Shown here piece after piece: positions 1-9,262 of a DNA stretch of 25,573 nt. A program made the position numbers and the translations under genes. The stretch lies in assembly GCA_003427395.1 (NCBI GenBank), contig BFEA01000484.1:342062-367634 (forward strand), read 5' to 3'. How positions within the stretch are numbered: the stretch's first letter is position 1; the number at the start of each line of letters is the position of its first letter. The notes below the pieces were generated by a model. That model was given only the letters and a program-made list of their open reading frames with translations. It searched no databases and was not told the DNA's origin. This stretch comes from Chara braunii. Lineage: Eukaryota > Streptophyta > Charophyceae > Charales > Characeae.

Positions 1-48
1 GTGTACGTGCACGTGTACGTGTACGTGTACGTGTACGTGTACGTGTAA
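1..48. repeat. (GTGTAC)n hexamer microsatellite
   Basis: About eight head-to-tail copies of a GTGTAC-type hexamer with one variant unit (GTGCAC). The tract begins at the window edge, so its true length is unknown. Alternating purine-pyrimidine sequence of this kind can adopt Z-DNA. Confidence 0.85.
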
Positions 49-59
49 GGGAATACACC

Positions 60-223
60 CACAGTCACTGCGCTCCCTCCACATCAACTCTCCCATTTGG
101 ATTTGAAAAAGAATCAAACCAATCACAGCTAGGCGTAGGTGCAATAGGTGCACGGTCACTAGTACGTTCCCTCCACATCAATTCTCCCACTTGGATGGGA
201 AAAGATTCGAAACCAGTCACAAC
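60..223. repeat. Two-copy diverged direct repeat, ~92 bp period
   Basis: Copy 1 (about 60-130) and copy 2 (about 152-223) share CACRGTCACT, then TCCCTCCACATCAAYTCTCC, then a TTGGATKKGAAAA-type stretch and RTCACARCT. Several substitutions and short indels separate them. No coding frame spans both copies. Confidence 0.7.
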
Positions 224-930
224 TGCGCCGATCCCCCCCCGCCCCTTCTCCCGTTCCACAGCGTGGCGCTACGCCCTTGATGCTGCTTTGTCTTCCGCAA
301 ATTAACGCGGGGGGTTACGAATGAGAGATTTTAAGGGAAAAAGAGAGATAGAGGTAGTGACGGTTGGTTGGTACGGCACACCCACCGATCGGTAAAGAGC
401 CAGGGCCAACGCCGAAAGATTTCACGCACCCACTTCGGAACCTCTTATTTTTTATTTTTTTTTCCTAATGCGCAGTTCTTCATCCGCTAATTATACCGTA
501 AAACTTTTGGCAAATTGAATCCCCTTTTGCCTCCCTCTCCCTCTCTGAGGTGTGCGTACGTCATTCGTTCGTGCCCTGCTATCCAAACTCAGCTACCCGC
601 CAAACTCAACAAAGAATGCTAATGCGAACACTTCAGCACAGCGAGCCAGCCACAGCGAGCCATACACAGCCAGCCAGCCAGCGACTCCCAACCCACCCCA
701 AAGCCTTCTCCTCATCAATGCAACGAGAGAGTCGTACGGGAACTGGCTCTAAGGGGTCCCCTCTATATATATATCCTTAGGAGTAGTAGCTAACTTGCAA
801 GTGCCGATCGTAATACAGCATTCGAAATCGTGTCCTGTTTGCTTATTGATTGATAGGTACTACTACGTGTGTACCATTCAGCCACCGTTCAGCCACGTAG
901 GCTGGGTATGTGCCTTCCGTAGCAGAGAAT
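224..930. other. Unassigned intergenic DNA
   Basis: No supported gene. The stretch has C-rich and T-rich runs (for example a long T tract near 449-463), CAGCCAGC-type short repeats near 640-685 and a TATATATATA run near 765. The short open frames here have no recognisable motif and look like chance. Confidence 0.4.
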
Positions 931-1215
931 GGTGTTGGCGATGGCTATGGCGATGGCGATGGGGATGGCGATGGGGATGGCGATGGGGATGGCCTAATTT
1001 ATCCCCAAGTACTTTCAGCTTACGAATGTGGTTTTGAGGGCGGCCGTAAGGTCACCTAAATTTATCAAAGTGCGCGACTGACCTTCACACTAGGGGCATA
1101 TGGCTTACCTTCAACTGGCAACAGTAGAGGGAACAAAGCATGCCATAAAAGCACATTCATAGAGGCTCGAAGGATGGCGATGGCGACGGCGAAGGCGAAG
1201 GCAATGGCGATGGCG
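930..1215. repeat. GGCGAT hexanucleotide repeats, two clusters
   Basis: Cluster 1 (about 930-993) is a GGCGAT/GGGGAT/GGCTAT hexamer array of roughly ten units. Cluster 2 (about 1171-1215) has the same hexamer with more variation (GGCGAC, GGCGAA, GGCAAT). They are separated by about 180 bp of unrelated sequence. The Trp-Arg frames read through them are artefacts of the repeat. Confidence 0.8.
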
Positions 1216-1938
1216 TATCGAATCAAACCACACGATCGCTTACGAAACAGGGATGCTGACACGTGCCATCCAACGAACATGATAGCCATCAGATGACGAC
1301 GATGATTGAGTATCGTATCATATACGAGAGTCATGGAGAGGGGCAAGAAAGACCGGAGACGAGGGAGAGCAGAGAGGAGGAGGGAGAGTTTCAAGACGGA
1401 CGCCACGACGGCGGTGGCGAACGAAAGTCGATCGACTCACCTTCTTCTATCACCTTTGGTGGCGCGGTGATCGTGCGGGAAGTTTTGCTTCGTTTTTTTA
1501 AATTTCTTTTCGAATCTTGTCGAGCCTTGACGACTCTCGGAATTTTGGACTTTATTTTTGGAATTTGCGTTTTATTGAAGTTCTTTTTGCATTAGCTAGG
1601 AATTTAGGAATTGAGGATTTCTTTTTGCTGCGTGATGCCTTTTTGTTCGCGCGCTTCTTTTTGCGGCTGCAACGGAGCTCTGATTAGTCGGCGCCCTTAA
1701 TCTTGCGAGTAACTGTAATTTTGGGCAGGGCGCCCTTGTAACTGTATCTTTCTTCTTGGGCTTCGTCTTTCCCCCCCTCTCTCTTCTTTGCTGTGTCTAT
1801 CTGGCCCGCGGACTGCATGATGGGATCGATGCGTGGAGAGTGGCCACGTCCCCCACATTGCGGTCTGGACATGCAGAACGTAGGTAGTTCCTTTTCCCTC
1901 TCTCTTCTGAAGTCCTTGCAAATTCCGTGTTCTTCGCG

Positions 1939-1958
1939 CATGCATGCACGCTATAAAT
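1939..1958 (+). promoter_or_regulatory. TATA promoter with CATGCATG (RY-type) motif, left copy
   Basis: CATGCATG at 1939-1946 is followed by TATAAAT at 1952-1958. The same pair occurs on the minus strand at 22404-22419 in the right copy, inside otherwise diverged sequence. A TATAAAT box is a core RNA polymerase II element. CATGCATG is the RY/Sph motif bound by plant B3-domain factors. About 90 bp downstream, a GTGAGT splice-donor-like site near 2049 is also present in the right copy, suggesting a short spliced leader exon. Promoter activity is inferred from conservation, not shown. Confidence 0.5.
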
Positions 1959-2774
1959 TCCGGCTGCGCGATTAGATAACTCTCTTAACCCGTTGGAAGC
2001 TCGGGGTAGCGCGATCAGTGAGGGTCGGCTCACGAGCGAAGTAAGAGGTGAGTTGAAGTGGGAGTCGGGCGACCTAACGGGCTGGTGCCGAATGCGCACG
2101 CGGGCGAACCTGACGGGTGCAGGAGGACTAAGGGGGGTGACGACTTCGTGGGTTGGTGCGTGACGACGGACTGTCCGCATCAGAGAGAGAGGAGGAGAGA
2201 GCTGAGGTTGATGGACATGGATTTTCAATTTTCATTGTCCTTTTTCCTTTTTGCTTTGTATATAAGTTTTGGTTTCGGCTCGAGCGATTCGCTCTCCTTT
2301 CCTATCGGCATCTTTGTTTCAATTATGGTCCTTGTGTGATGACTCATTCTGTCTCGGCCCTCCCTCTTTTGTGTGTATGGGATGAACGAGTTCTGACAGA
2401 ATGATATGTTTGTCGTTTTTGCCTAGTCATCATCATTGCTTGTCACTTTGATCTGCTGTCACCACGATATAGGTTCTGATGTTGATGCGATGACTGATGT
2501 AAGTAATGATATCTTGCATACTTCGGAATGATTGCTTGTGGGATCACTGAATGGTTGGATGATCGGGTAGTTCTCCATGACCAGTGGCGATTTTTGCATG
2601 AGGAGTTAAAGTCTTACTTTTCCGGGTACGAGCGAACACCTCATGGGGATATGTGTAGCGCGATCTGATCTGCGCAGCCTACACGTGTCCACGCGCGGTG
2701 ATTCGTGATCATTAACGAACCTGGCACCCCCAGTATCGGACAGGCGGGGAATTTTCTTTCTTTCACGCACCTAA

Positions 2775-3311
2775 GCTCGTAGAAATTCTCGACACCATAT
2801 CGGGAAATTCCCCTGCCAGTCAGATGCGTGCGGAAGGCTTCCACTATGCCGCAATGACAAGATGACGTACACATGGGACCCAGGGTACTTTGAGCCTTGG
2901 GTAAGAGGTGTATAAGAGACAGACACATGGGACCCAGGGTACTTTGAGCCTTGGGTAAGAGAATATCTTGGGCGAAGAAACCCGGAATTTCCCTGCCTAA
3001 CCGAGAATCGATTGTGGCCCAGGGAGTTTCACTGTGCCATAACTAGCGATCCGATGTGCCCTGATTACCCAACTACGTATAACACACAATACTTCATATC
3101 CCTCGGCTTCGTCGTTATCGCCACCAATTTCCTCGTCCCATACCACCAGCTCACAGTGGTCTCATGGAACTCCATAGCCCCGTATTGGCCCCGCACGCCT
3201 TGCAGAAGTTGCAGACGACGCAGCAACCGCCGAACCTCCGGAATTACGGAGCCTACCCGTAACATGCGACGACAATCGACACGCGTTTGCACCCGGAGGT
3301 CCGACTCGTAG
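2775..3311 (+). pseudogene. Cys-rich extracellular-domain exon (WAK-like), interrupted, left copy
   Basis: After a TAA at 2772-2774 one frame runs to a stop at 3309-3311, broken only by TAA at 2913-2915. The encoded segment contains FPCQSDACG, then NPEFPC, FHCAITSD, CPDYP, GFVVIATNF, PYHQLTVVSWNSIA and WPRTPCRSC. The right copy has matching NPEYPC, DFQLAI, PDYP, GFVAITTNF, PYHQLLVVPWESIA and WPRPSCSEC, with about half of some 78 aligned residues identical. The order PF/PC, F-x-C, hydrophobic beta-like stretch, then C-x2-C resembles the galacturonan-binding ectodomain of plant wall-associated kinases. That assignment is tentative. No kinase domain or start codon was found nearby. The internal stop comes from the adapter-like insert at 2908-2922, so the exon may be intact in the real genome. 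Confidence 0.5.
2869..2961 (+). other. Tn5/Nextera mosaic-end-like insert between perfect 39-bp duplications
   Basis: 2869-2907 and 2923-2961 are identical 39-bp direct repeats. Between them, 2908-2922 reads GTGTATAAGAGACAG, the last 15 nt of the 19-nt Tn5 mosaic end used in Nextera libraries. Including the four preceding bases (AGAG instead of AGAT), 18 of 19 positions match. The 54-bp period keeps reading frame but adds an in-frame TAA at 2913. This is most simply a library-adapter remnant left by assembly or gap filling. A natural Tn5-type insertion would leave a 9-bp duplication, not 39 bp. Confidence 0.75.
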
Positions 3312-3587
3312 GAATCACGACCCTCACGAACGGCGGATGGGACGACCCAGGACGCACCGCGCATGCCACGACATCACCGCCATCAGATGGAAAACCAACC
3401 GCCCCCTAGTCTTATTGCACCTATGCCCCTGAAACCTTGCCACAGGAGATCTCAGTTCTGACCTGGGACTCCACCCCCACTTTCCCAAAAATCCTTGGCA
3501 CACCCCGTTTCGCACTTCCAGGCCCACATCCCACTCCGATCAGGAAGTCGCCCCGGGCGTGAGGTTGGGCGTCACATGTAGCGATAG

Positions 3588-3866
3588 AGGTGCACTGAAA
3601 ACATGCACCCTACTGGTAGGGGAATATGGAAAATTTGGTTGCTGGTACTCAGCGGGGATCCGGTAGGGGCATATTGCAACTATGGAACGGGTACCCGTAG
3701 GGGTATAACAAAAACATTTTAGGGCGATGAAGTGGCCGCATGGGCGTAGCCAAAAAGGTGCACTGAAAACATGCACCCTACGGGTAGGGGCATATGGAAA
3801 ACTTTGGTGCTGGTACTCAACGGTGATCGGGTAGGGGTAGACTATATAACAAAAATATTTCAGGGC
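3588..3866. repeat. Two-copy tandem repeat, 168-bp period, each led by a hairpin
   Basis: Copy 1 (3588-3726) and copy 2 (3756-3866) both open with AGGTGCACTGAAAACATGCA followed by CCCTAC. They continue with GGTAGGGG, CATATGG, a TGGTACTCA block and a TATAACAAAAA block. GGTGCA and TGCACC in each leader are inverted with a 9-nt loop, so each unit starts with a small stem-loop. The repeat abuts the 3' end of the left duplicated unit. Confidence 0.75.
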
Positions 3867-4404
3867 CAGCCAATGCTGGAGTTTGATGGGAGATTGAATC
3901 GTGGTCAGAGGGGCACGAAAGGGTACGTGGGCCCTCGAAGGGGCGCGACGCAGAATAATTAAAATTACAGGGGCGCCTGACAAATTGTCCGTTTTTCTTT
4001 GTTACAAGACTTTTTTTTCCTAAATTCGAGTTGGAATTGTAAGGCATTGCATATTAATACAACATGTACGCCGTCTATTCGGAGTCCAGTTCTATTGGAG
4101 AAAAGTGGACCACGCCGTTTCGATTTTGGAATGTTAAAGTCAAGGACCGCGGACCGCGGCCTCCTACCGGGGGCCGAGTTTGAATCGGCTCCTCTTGAAG
4201 TCACGCCCGCTCTCGCTGACCGTTGGAAATCCCTCTGCTGCTGCCGCTTTGCGCCATCCTCCGAGCGACCCATCGCGCGCGCGCACTTCGCCATCTTTGC
4301 CCTGGGAGGCAGCCATTGCTGAAGGAACCAACTATCTTCGCCAGCCACCCCAGGCCAGCCAGAGAGCAAGAAGCGAGAGCCACCTGCCTCCCAGAGAGCA
4401 AGCA

Positions 4405-4410
<6 letters not shown>
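3867..4410. other. Unassigned intergenic DNA
   Basis: No supported gene. It includes a short tandem GGACCGC motif near 4144-4160 and a CGCGCGCGC run near 4276. Open frames on both strands here lack recognisable motifs, and several run into the following CT repeat. Confidence 0.4.

Positions 4411-4474
<64 letters not shown>
4411..4474. repeat. (TC)32 microsatellite
   Basis: Uninterrupted TC dinucleotide tract. Arg-Glu and Leu-Ser frames through it are repeat artefacts. Confidence 0.95.
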
Positions 4475-4476
<2 letters not shown>

Positions 4477-4516
4477 GTCGCCGCGATGGTAGCCGCGGTG
4501 GAGGAGGGGTAACGGC

Positions 4517-4520
<4 letters not shown>

Positions 4521-4579
<59 letters not shown>
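4521..4579. repeat. (CT)n microsatellite
   Basis: Uninterrupted CT tract of about 29 units, 46 bp after the preceding TC tract. The two are separated by GC-rich sequence. Confidence 0.95.
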
Positions 4580-4582
<3 letters not shown>

Positions 4583-4615
4583 TCGCTCGAACTATCTCGG
4601 CGTAGAGGGGAGGAG

Positions 4616-4809
4616 ATAGCGATGCGGAGGAGCAAGGACTGACAAGAGTGAGGGACGAAAAGGATGGGATGAGGATAGGAGGGAAGGAGGTGGAGGATGA
4701 CAAGAACGAGGGGCAAGGAGGGGTGGTGGTAACAGGTTAACTCTGTCTCGTTATAGCGATGCGGAGGAGTGAGCACTGGCAGGAGTGAGGGACGTAGAGG
4801 ATGGGATGG
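4616..4809. repeat. Two-copy diverged direct repeat, purine-rich
   Basis: ATAGCGATGCGGAGGAG, then GAGTGAGGGACG, then AGGATGGGATG occur at 4616-4670 and again at 4753-4809, a period of 137 bp. The whole area is strongly purine-rich on the plus strand. Confidence 0.65.
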
Positions 4810-5028
4810 TGGACGAACAGGGGAGAAGGAGGAAATGGGGAGGGGGAAGGAATGTCGAGTGGGAGGATGGATATCGAGGGATGAGTGATTTCGAAGTTGG
4901 GTGAACTTTTTTGCCTTTTTCTTATTTTTTCTTCTTTTCGATGTTAATAGGACTGTTTGCAACATCGCACATCTGTCCGCTTTGGTCGTGCTTTTATCGC
5001 TTCTCGTATGTGATGTATTTGTTCACGG

Positions 5029-5260
5029 AAATCCATCAATCCATCAATCCATCGATCCATCAATCAATTAAGATCAATGGATTGCTATGATTGATTGATC
5101 GATTGATTGATTGATTGATTTAGTGAGTGATTGAGTGATTGATCGGTTGATTGATGGCTTGATCGATACATTGAGTGATTGAGTGATTGATCGATATATT
5201 GAGTGATTGATTGAGTGATTGATTGAGTGATTGATTGAGTGATTGATCGATAGATTTAGC
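5029..5260. repeat. ATTG/CAAT tetranucleotide repeat with a strand switch
   Basis: The left part (about 5030-5070) is CATCAATC-type repeat and the right part (about 5085-5260) is GATTGATT-type repeat, its reverse complement. The tract is therefore an inverted microsatellite able to fold on itself. The right part carries regular GAGTGATTGATT variants. Confidence 0.85.
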
Positions 5261-5263
5261 TGT

Positions 5264-5640
5264 CGTTGACCCCGTGGGGGATGTGTTAGGCGCTCAAACT
5301 CTTGGTTGGATGTTTTTGGCTCAAATCTTTGCTGGTCGCATTATGCGTCGAAATTTACGGTTGCATCGAATCTTGGCTCGAATCTCTGCTTCTGGCCACT
5401 TCTCGACGCAGTGGGGGGTGCCATCGTGCTGTCAAAGTTTTCATAGAAAATTTCTGACCTCCTGGAGGTGCGACGTCATGCTGTCAAAATTTTGGTTTTC
5501 GGCCTCGAAGCTTTTCGCTTGAATCTTCCGTCGTTGCATCTCCTCGACCCCATGAGTGTGGCGTTGTGCTGTTCAAACTTTTGTGGGAAATTCTCGACCC
5601 AGTGGACGGTGGCGTTATGCTGTCGAATCTTTGTTGATCG
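5264..5640. repeat. Degenerate tandem repeat, unit ~50-90 bp
   Basis: A recurring unit reads roughly CTCGACCCAGTGG, then GTGGCGTTRTGCTGTCRAA, then TTTTTGTGG and AAATT. Clear starts lie near 5401, 5453, 5540 and 5592, with more decayed versions before 5400. Open frames here are short and lack known motifs. Confidence 0.55.
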
Positions 5641-5820
5641 AGTGTTTGGTTGGTTGGTTGGTTGGCTGGTTGGCTGGTGAGTTGGTGAGTTGGTGAGTTG
5701 GTGAGTTGGTTGGATGGTTGGTTGGTTGGTGAGTTGGTGAGTTGGTGAGTTGGTTGGTTGGTTGGTTGGTGAGTTGGTGAGCTGGTTGGTTGGTTGGTTG
5801 GTTGGCGAGTTGGTTGGCTG
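5641..5820. repeat. (GGTT)n with GTGAGTTG variants
   Basis: GGTT tetranucleotide repeat interleaved with GGTGAGTT units. It grades without a break into the CTTGC-type repeat that follows. Confidence 0.9.
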
Positions 5821-6860
5821 GTTGCTTTGATTTGCTTGTTTGCATCGCTTGCTTTGCTTGCCTTGCTTACTTGGTTTGCTTGCCTTGCTTGCTTGCTTTG
5901 CTTACTTGCTAGCTTGTCTTGCTTGCTTGCTTTGCTTGCCTTGCTTGCTCGCTTTGCTTGCCTTGCTTGCTTGCTTTGCTTGCCTTGCTTGCTTTGCTTG
6001 CCTTATTTGCTTTGCTTGCCTTGCTTGCTTGGCTGCCTGCTTGCCGCCAGCCTTGACTGCCTTGGCTGCTGCCTGCTTCACCTGCTGCCTGCCTTGCTGC
6101 CTTGTTGCCTTTGCTTGCCTGCCTTGCTGTTTTTGCTTTCCCGCCTTGCTGGCTTTGCTTGCTTGCCTTGCTTGCCTTGCCTGCTTTGCTTGCCTTGCCT
6201 GCTTTGCTTGCCGTGTGTTCTTTGCTTGCCTTGGCTGCTTCGCTCGCCTCGCTCGCCTCGTTGGCATCACTTGCCTCGCTAGCCTCGTTCGCGTCGTTGG
6301 CTTGCTCGCCTCGCTGGGCCCGCCTGGCTTGCTTCGCTTGCCCGGCTTGTTTCGCTTGCCCGGCTTGCTTCGCTTGCCCGGCTTGCTTCGCTTGCCCGGT
6401 TTGCTTCGCTTAACCGGCTTGCTTCGCTTGCCCGGCTTGCCTCGCTTGCCCGGCTTGCCTCGCTTGCCCGCTTGCCCGTTTGCCCGTTTGCCCTGCTCGC
6501 ATGCTCACTTCGCCCGCTGGCCTTGATTGATTGATTGATTGATTTCGCCTCGCTCGCCTCGTTGGCCTCGCTATTCTCGCTAGCCTCATTCGCCTCGCTG
6601 GCCCAGCTTGCTTCGCTGGCCCGGCTTGCTTCGCTGGTCCGGCTTGCTTCGCTGGCCCGGCTTCCTTTGCTGGCCCGGCTTCCTTCGCTTGCCCGGCTTG
6701 CTTCGCTTGCCCGTCTTGCCTCGCTTGCCCTGCTTGCCTCGCTTGCCCGCTTGCCTGCTTGCCTCGCTTCCCCGCTTCACTGCTTCCCTGCTTGCCCCGC
6801 TTGCCTGCTTGCTTCGCTCGCTTGCCTTGATTGATTGATTGCTTGCTTGCTTGCTTGATT
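5821..6860. repeat. ~1 kb degenerate CTTGC/CGCTTGCCCGG minisatellite, nearly A-free on plus strand
   Basis: This is an array of 4-5 bp related words: TTGCTTGCC (5821-6200), then CTCGCCTCG (6235-6310), then a 15-bp CGCTTGCCCGGCTTG unit (about 6330-6470), a short TTGATTGATTGATT interruption (6523-6543), and CGCTGGCCCGGCTTG and CGCTTGCC units to 6830. Adenine is almost absent from the plus strand. Leu/Cys/Ala-rich frames over 200 residues long cross it, but each is just the repeat read in a different phase and none is supported as a gene. Confidence 0.85.
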
Positions 6861-7441
6861 TTTGTGAACAGATGTAAGGATGTGGGAGAGATAGTTGAGG
6901 AGGGAGAGCATGAGGGTGGGATTCAGTGGCAAACCTGAGAAAGGGAAACAAGAAGGGCCAATGCAACTACTGCGACCTCCCCTCCTCTTTTTTTTTGGTC
7001 CTACCGTCCAGACGTTTTTTTCCGGTCCGTCAAGTCCAGACTCGAGGGACCGTCCGGATCCTGAGATGCTCGGCCGTCTAGTGGTGTCCGGATCTCCAGA
7101 TGGTCTGGACCGGCCCAGACACGGGTCCAGAAGTATCTGGTGTGCAGGTCTGCGGTTACCATGGTGAAAAACTTGATGAAAAACCTAAATGAACACTAGA
7201 AAACTAGCAAGAACAAAATGAAAATCATCACTGGTCTCTCGCTCCTCATACCTCATGGCTCGTCTCAATGTGATATCCCCTCTACTTATTGTATTAGCAT
7301 AACTTTGCTTAACGGCGATGCATAATTGAACTGGTTCCCCCGAGAATATAATGGGGTTTTGTTGTTAAAAAAAGGAAAAAAAAAATTTACATGGTTTCTG
7401 CACATACCCTCCAATCATGCTCCTGTCTTTTCCCTCAGCCT
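6861..7441. other. Unassigned DNA with GTCCAGAC/GTCTGGAC palindromic words
   Basis: No supported gene. Between about 6990 and 7150, CCGTCCAGAC, GTCCAGAC, TCCGGATC, TCCAGATGGTCTGGA (6-bp arms, 3-nt loop) and GGTCCAGA recur in both orientations. After 7160 the sequence is AT-richer and ends in an A-run near 7368-7384. Confidence 0.45.
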
Positions 7442-7540
7442 ATGATATTCTTCCATCCCTCAAGACGAAGTCGCATCGTGAAATCGATCTTTGAGATCGT
7501 GGTGGTGGTGCTGGGGAGGAACCAGCAGCTCCACTCCCTG

Positions 7541-7626
<86 letters not shown>

Positions 7627-7740
7627 CCCTCTCTGTCTCTCATTGTATGGAATTCTCCCATCTCATAAAATGAAGCCACATGCTGGAAATGATCTTGAAA
7701 TGATGGTAGTGGTGGGGTTGGAAGCAGCTCCACTCCCACA
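7442..7740. repeat. Diverged ~100-bp direct repeat flanking a CT microsatellite
   Basis: Copy 1 (about 7442-7541) and copy 2 (about 7647-7740) share GATATTCTTCC/GGAATTCTCCC, CTCAARAYGAAG, a TGAAAT-GATCTT stretch, GGTGGTGG and AGCAGCTCCACTCCC. The second copy is separated from the first by the CT repeat. This suggests tandem duplication with repeat expansion in between. Confidence 0.65.
7544..7622. repeat. (TC)n microsatellite, ~39 units
   Basis: Uninterrupted TC tract followed by TGTGTCCCTCTCTGTCTCTC decay. Confidence 0.95.
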
Positions 7741-8157
7741 CTGCTTGCTTTCTCCCATATGCACTACAAAATTACAAACGAAACTGCAAACACAAAGAAG
7801 TGTGGCGCATATCAGAATGCTCCACACCTTCACCGAAAGCACCTTGTTGACTCCAATAATGACGGCATCAGAGGCTGGCATCCCTCGCAATCACCCCTTA
7901 GGTAGGTGCAACGTTCTCAAGGCAGAGTCTACGATCCCACACTTTTTTTTTTTCCCTTTCTTTTTTTTTTGAAGTCCATGGACTTTTACTGCTACCTATG
8001 TGTGAAGTTCGGGACTGTATTCCTGTCTCCAAATTTGCAGATACTGCAGCGCAATTCGAGACCACTCAGTCTGTGTTCCATCCAGTATGAACGGCAGAAG
8101 TCTAGGAAGGTCTGAAGACGCTGAACATCAAAGCACCACTAGCTTAGCGGTGTTTCT

Positions 8158-8412
8158 TTGTTGCATGCTGTGTCCGGATTGCATGGGAAGAGACCAAGCC
8201 TTAGGGTCGTTGGAGTGTTTGATCTGGCGGCGGTGATGGTTCATGCAGAGCCTCGGAAATTCCAGGATGCTCCCTTGGGCATATGGGAGACTGCAGATGG
8301 AGGTGGGTTAACCACCCCCAAATTGACCCACTTATCCATGACAGCCTTTGCAGACAACATCCGGCAACTGACCGGGCCGTATGGGTTCTATGATTCTATC
8401 TGCCTGGAATTT
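8158..8412 (+). CDS. Possible internal or 5' exon, unrecognised
   Basis: An open stretch ends exactly at a consensus splice donor, GTAAGT at 8413-8418. The predicted peptide includes RVVGVFDLAAVMVHAEPR, GIWETADGGG and GPYGFYDSICLEF. I do not recognise a family. It lies about 1.5 kb upstream of the TLDc gene on the same strand and could be an upstream exon of that transcript or a separate remnant. No convincing acceptor or start codon was fixed, so the left boundary is uncertain. Confidence 0.2.
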
Positions 8413-8482
8413 GTAAGTGTCAGTATCTTGCCATAAAACTGGCAAAATTCATCAGATATTTCTGACTATGCAAAAGCAGAAT

Positions 8483-8544
8483 GCAGCGGGGGCAGTCTAG
8501 GGAAACTTGGCTCGGAAAGCCGAGTCAGAAAACCCGCCCGCTGC
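8483..8544. other. 62-nt two-stem hairpin, RNA-like
   Basis: GCAGCGGG (8483-8490) pairs perfectly with CCCGCTGC (8537-8544). Inside, TTGGCTCGG (8507-8515) pairs with CCGAGTCAG (8520-8528), allowing two wobbles, over an AAAG loop. There is no anticodon arm or T-arm, so it is not a tRNA. Nothing else indicates transcription. Confidence 0.4.
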
Positions 8545-9262
8545 ACATTTTTCCTACAGATTGTGAGGCCAGTACAATGATGCAATCCATAGACATAAAT
8601 TGGACAAACAAATGTGTGTGCTAACCTGGCACAGATGGAGCAGCATTATTTTACTGCAGAGTACAGGAAAGTCGACCCGGACACTGAGGTCAGGCATCGT
8701 ACAGGCCGCTGATTGCCAGTGAGGCCAGGGCAGGCAGACCTTGGAGGTCAAGCAGAGGAGGAGTTAACTTTCTCTCTGGCGCTCCTGCTACATTGTTGAC
8801 ATGGTTGCTGTTCGTCTGCTGCTGCTTCTGCATTGCTGTGGTCTGTGATTGGCCGTCCACCGTCTGTGAATTGTGGGTGCGCTGTCTCTTCACATGCACA
8901 GGGGCCATGCTAACTTCTCCGCAGGTTGTTAGTCTTCATTGTTCATTGTCTTTGTAGTACCGGGTAGCCTTCCTCTATGTACTGCTTTAACAGCATTACT
9001 TAGGAAGTTCTTGATCTGCGTCATGCACCCATTGCGTACAAGGGATTGTGCTATCTACAATGTCATTAGGGGTTCTCTACCCGTTGCAGCTTGGGAAGAC
9101 GGATGGCGAAGGCCTGGCAAGAAGGAGCTCTGGTCGTACCTTAGCATGAGATCTCTTTCCAATTGAAAAAAACGCGTGTGTGATCGTCATTGCTGACAAA
9201 GGCTGATCATTATCAAAAAGATGATCATAGCCGTTCCCTAGATAAAGTCCATAGCCATTTTC

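Larger units (their letters stand above)
1450..3573 (+). repeat. Left copy of an inverted ~2.1 kb duplicated gene unit
   Basis: By eye, this interval aligns collinearly with the reverse complement of about 20697-22915. Shared landmarks in order are a promoter-upstream block (about 1460-1950), a CATGCATG plus TATAAAT promoter, a leader ending in a GTGAGT donor-like site, an intron-like gap, a Cys-rich coding exon, and a block ending in GTGAGGTTGGGCGTCACA at about 3556-3573. Similarity stops at 3573, where a local tandem repeat begins. The copies are clearly diverged, so the event is old, or two related insertions landed here. It could be a segmental gene duplication or a mobile element carrying its own promoter. 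Confidence 0.7.

Noticed and set aside
4201-4965. 254-codon minus-strand frame with long Arg-Glu runs
   Set aside because: Half of it is CT microsatellite and the rest is Ser/Pro/Leu-rich sequence with no motif.
5794-6834. Long Leu/Cys/Ala-rich open frames over 100-228 codons
   Set aside because: They are one short tandem repeat read in several phases on both strands, with no independent coding signal.
9204-9227. TGATCAT ... ATGATCA inverted repeat
   Set aside because: Seven-base arms in AT-rich sequence are expected by chance, and no supporting context was seen.
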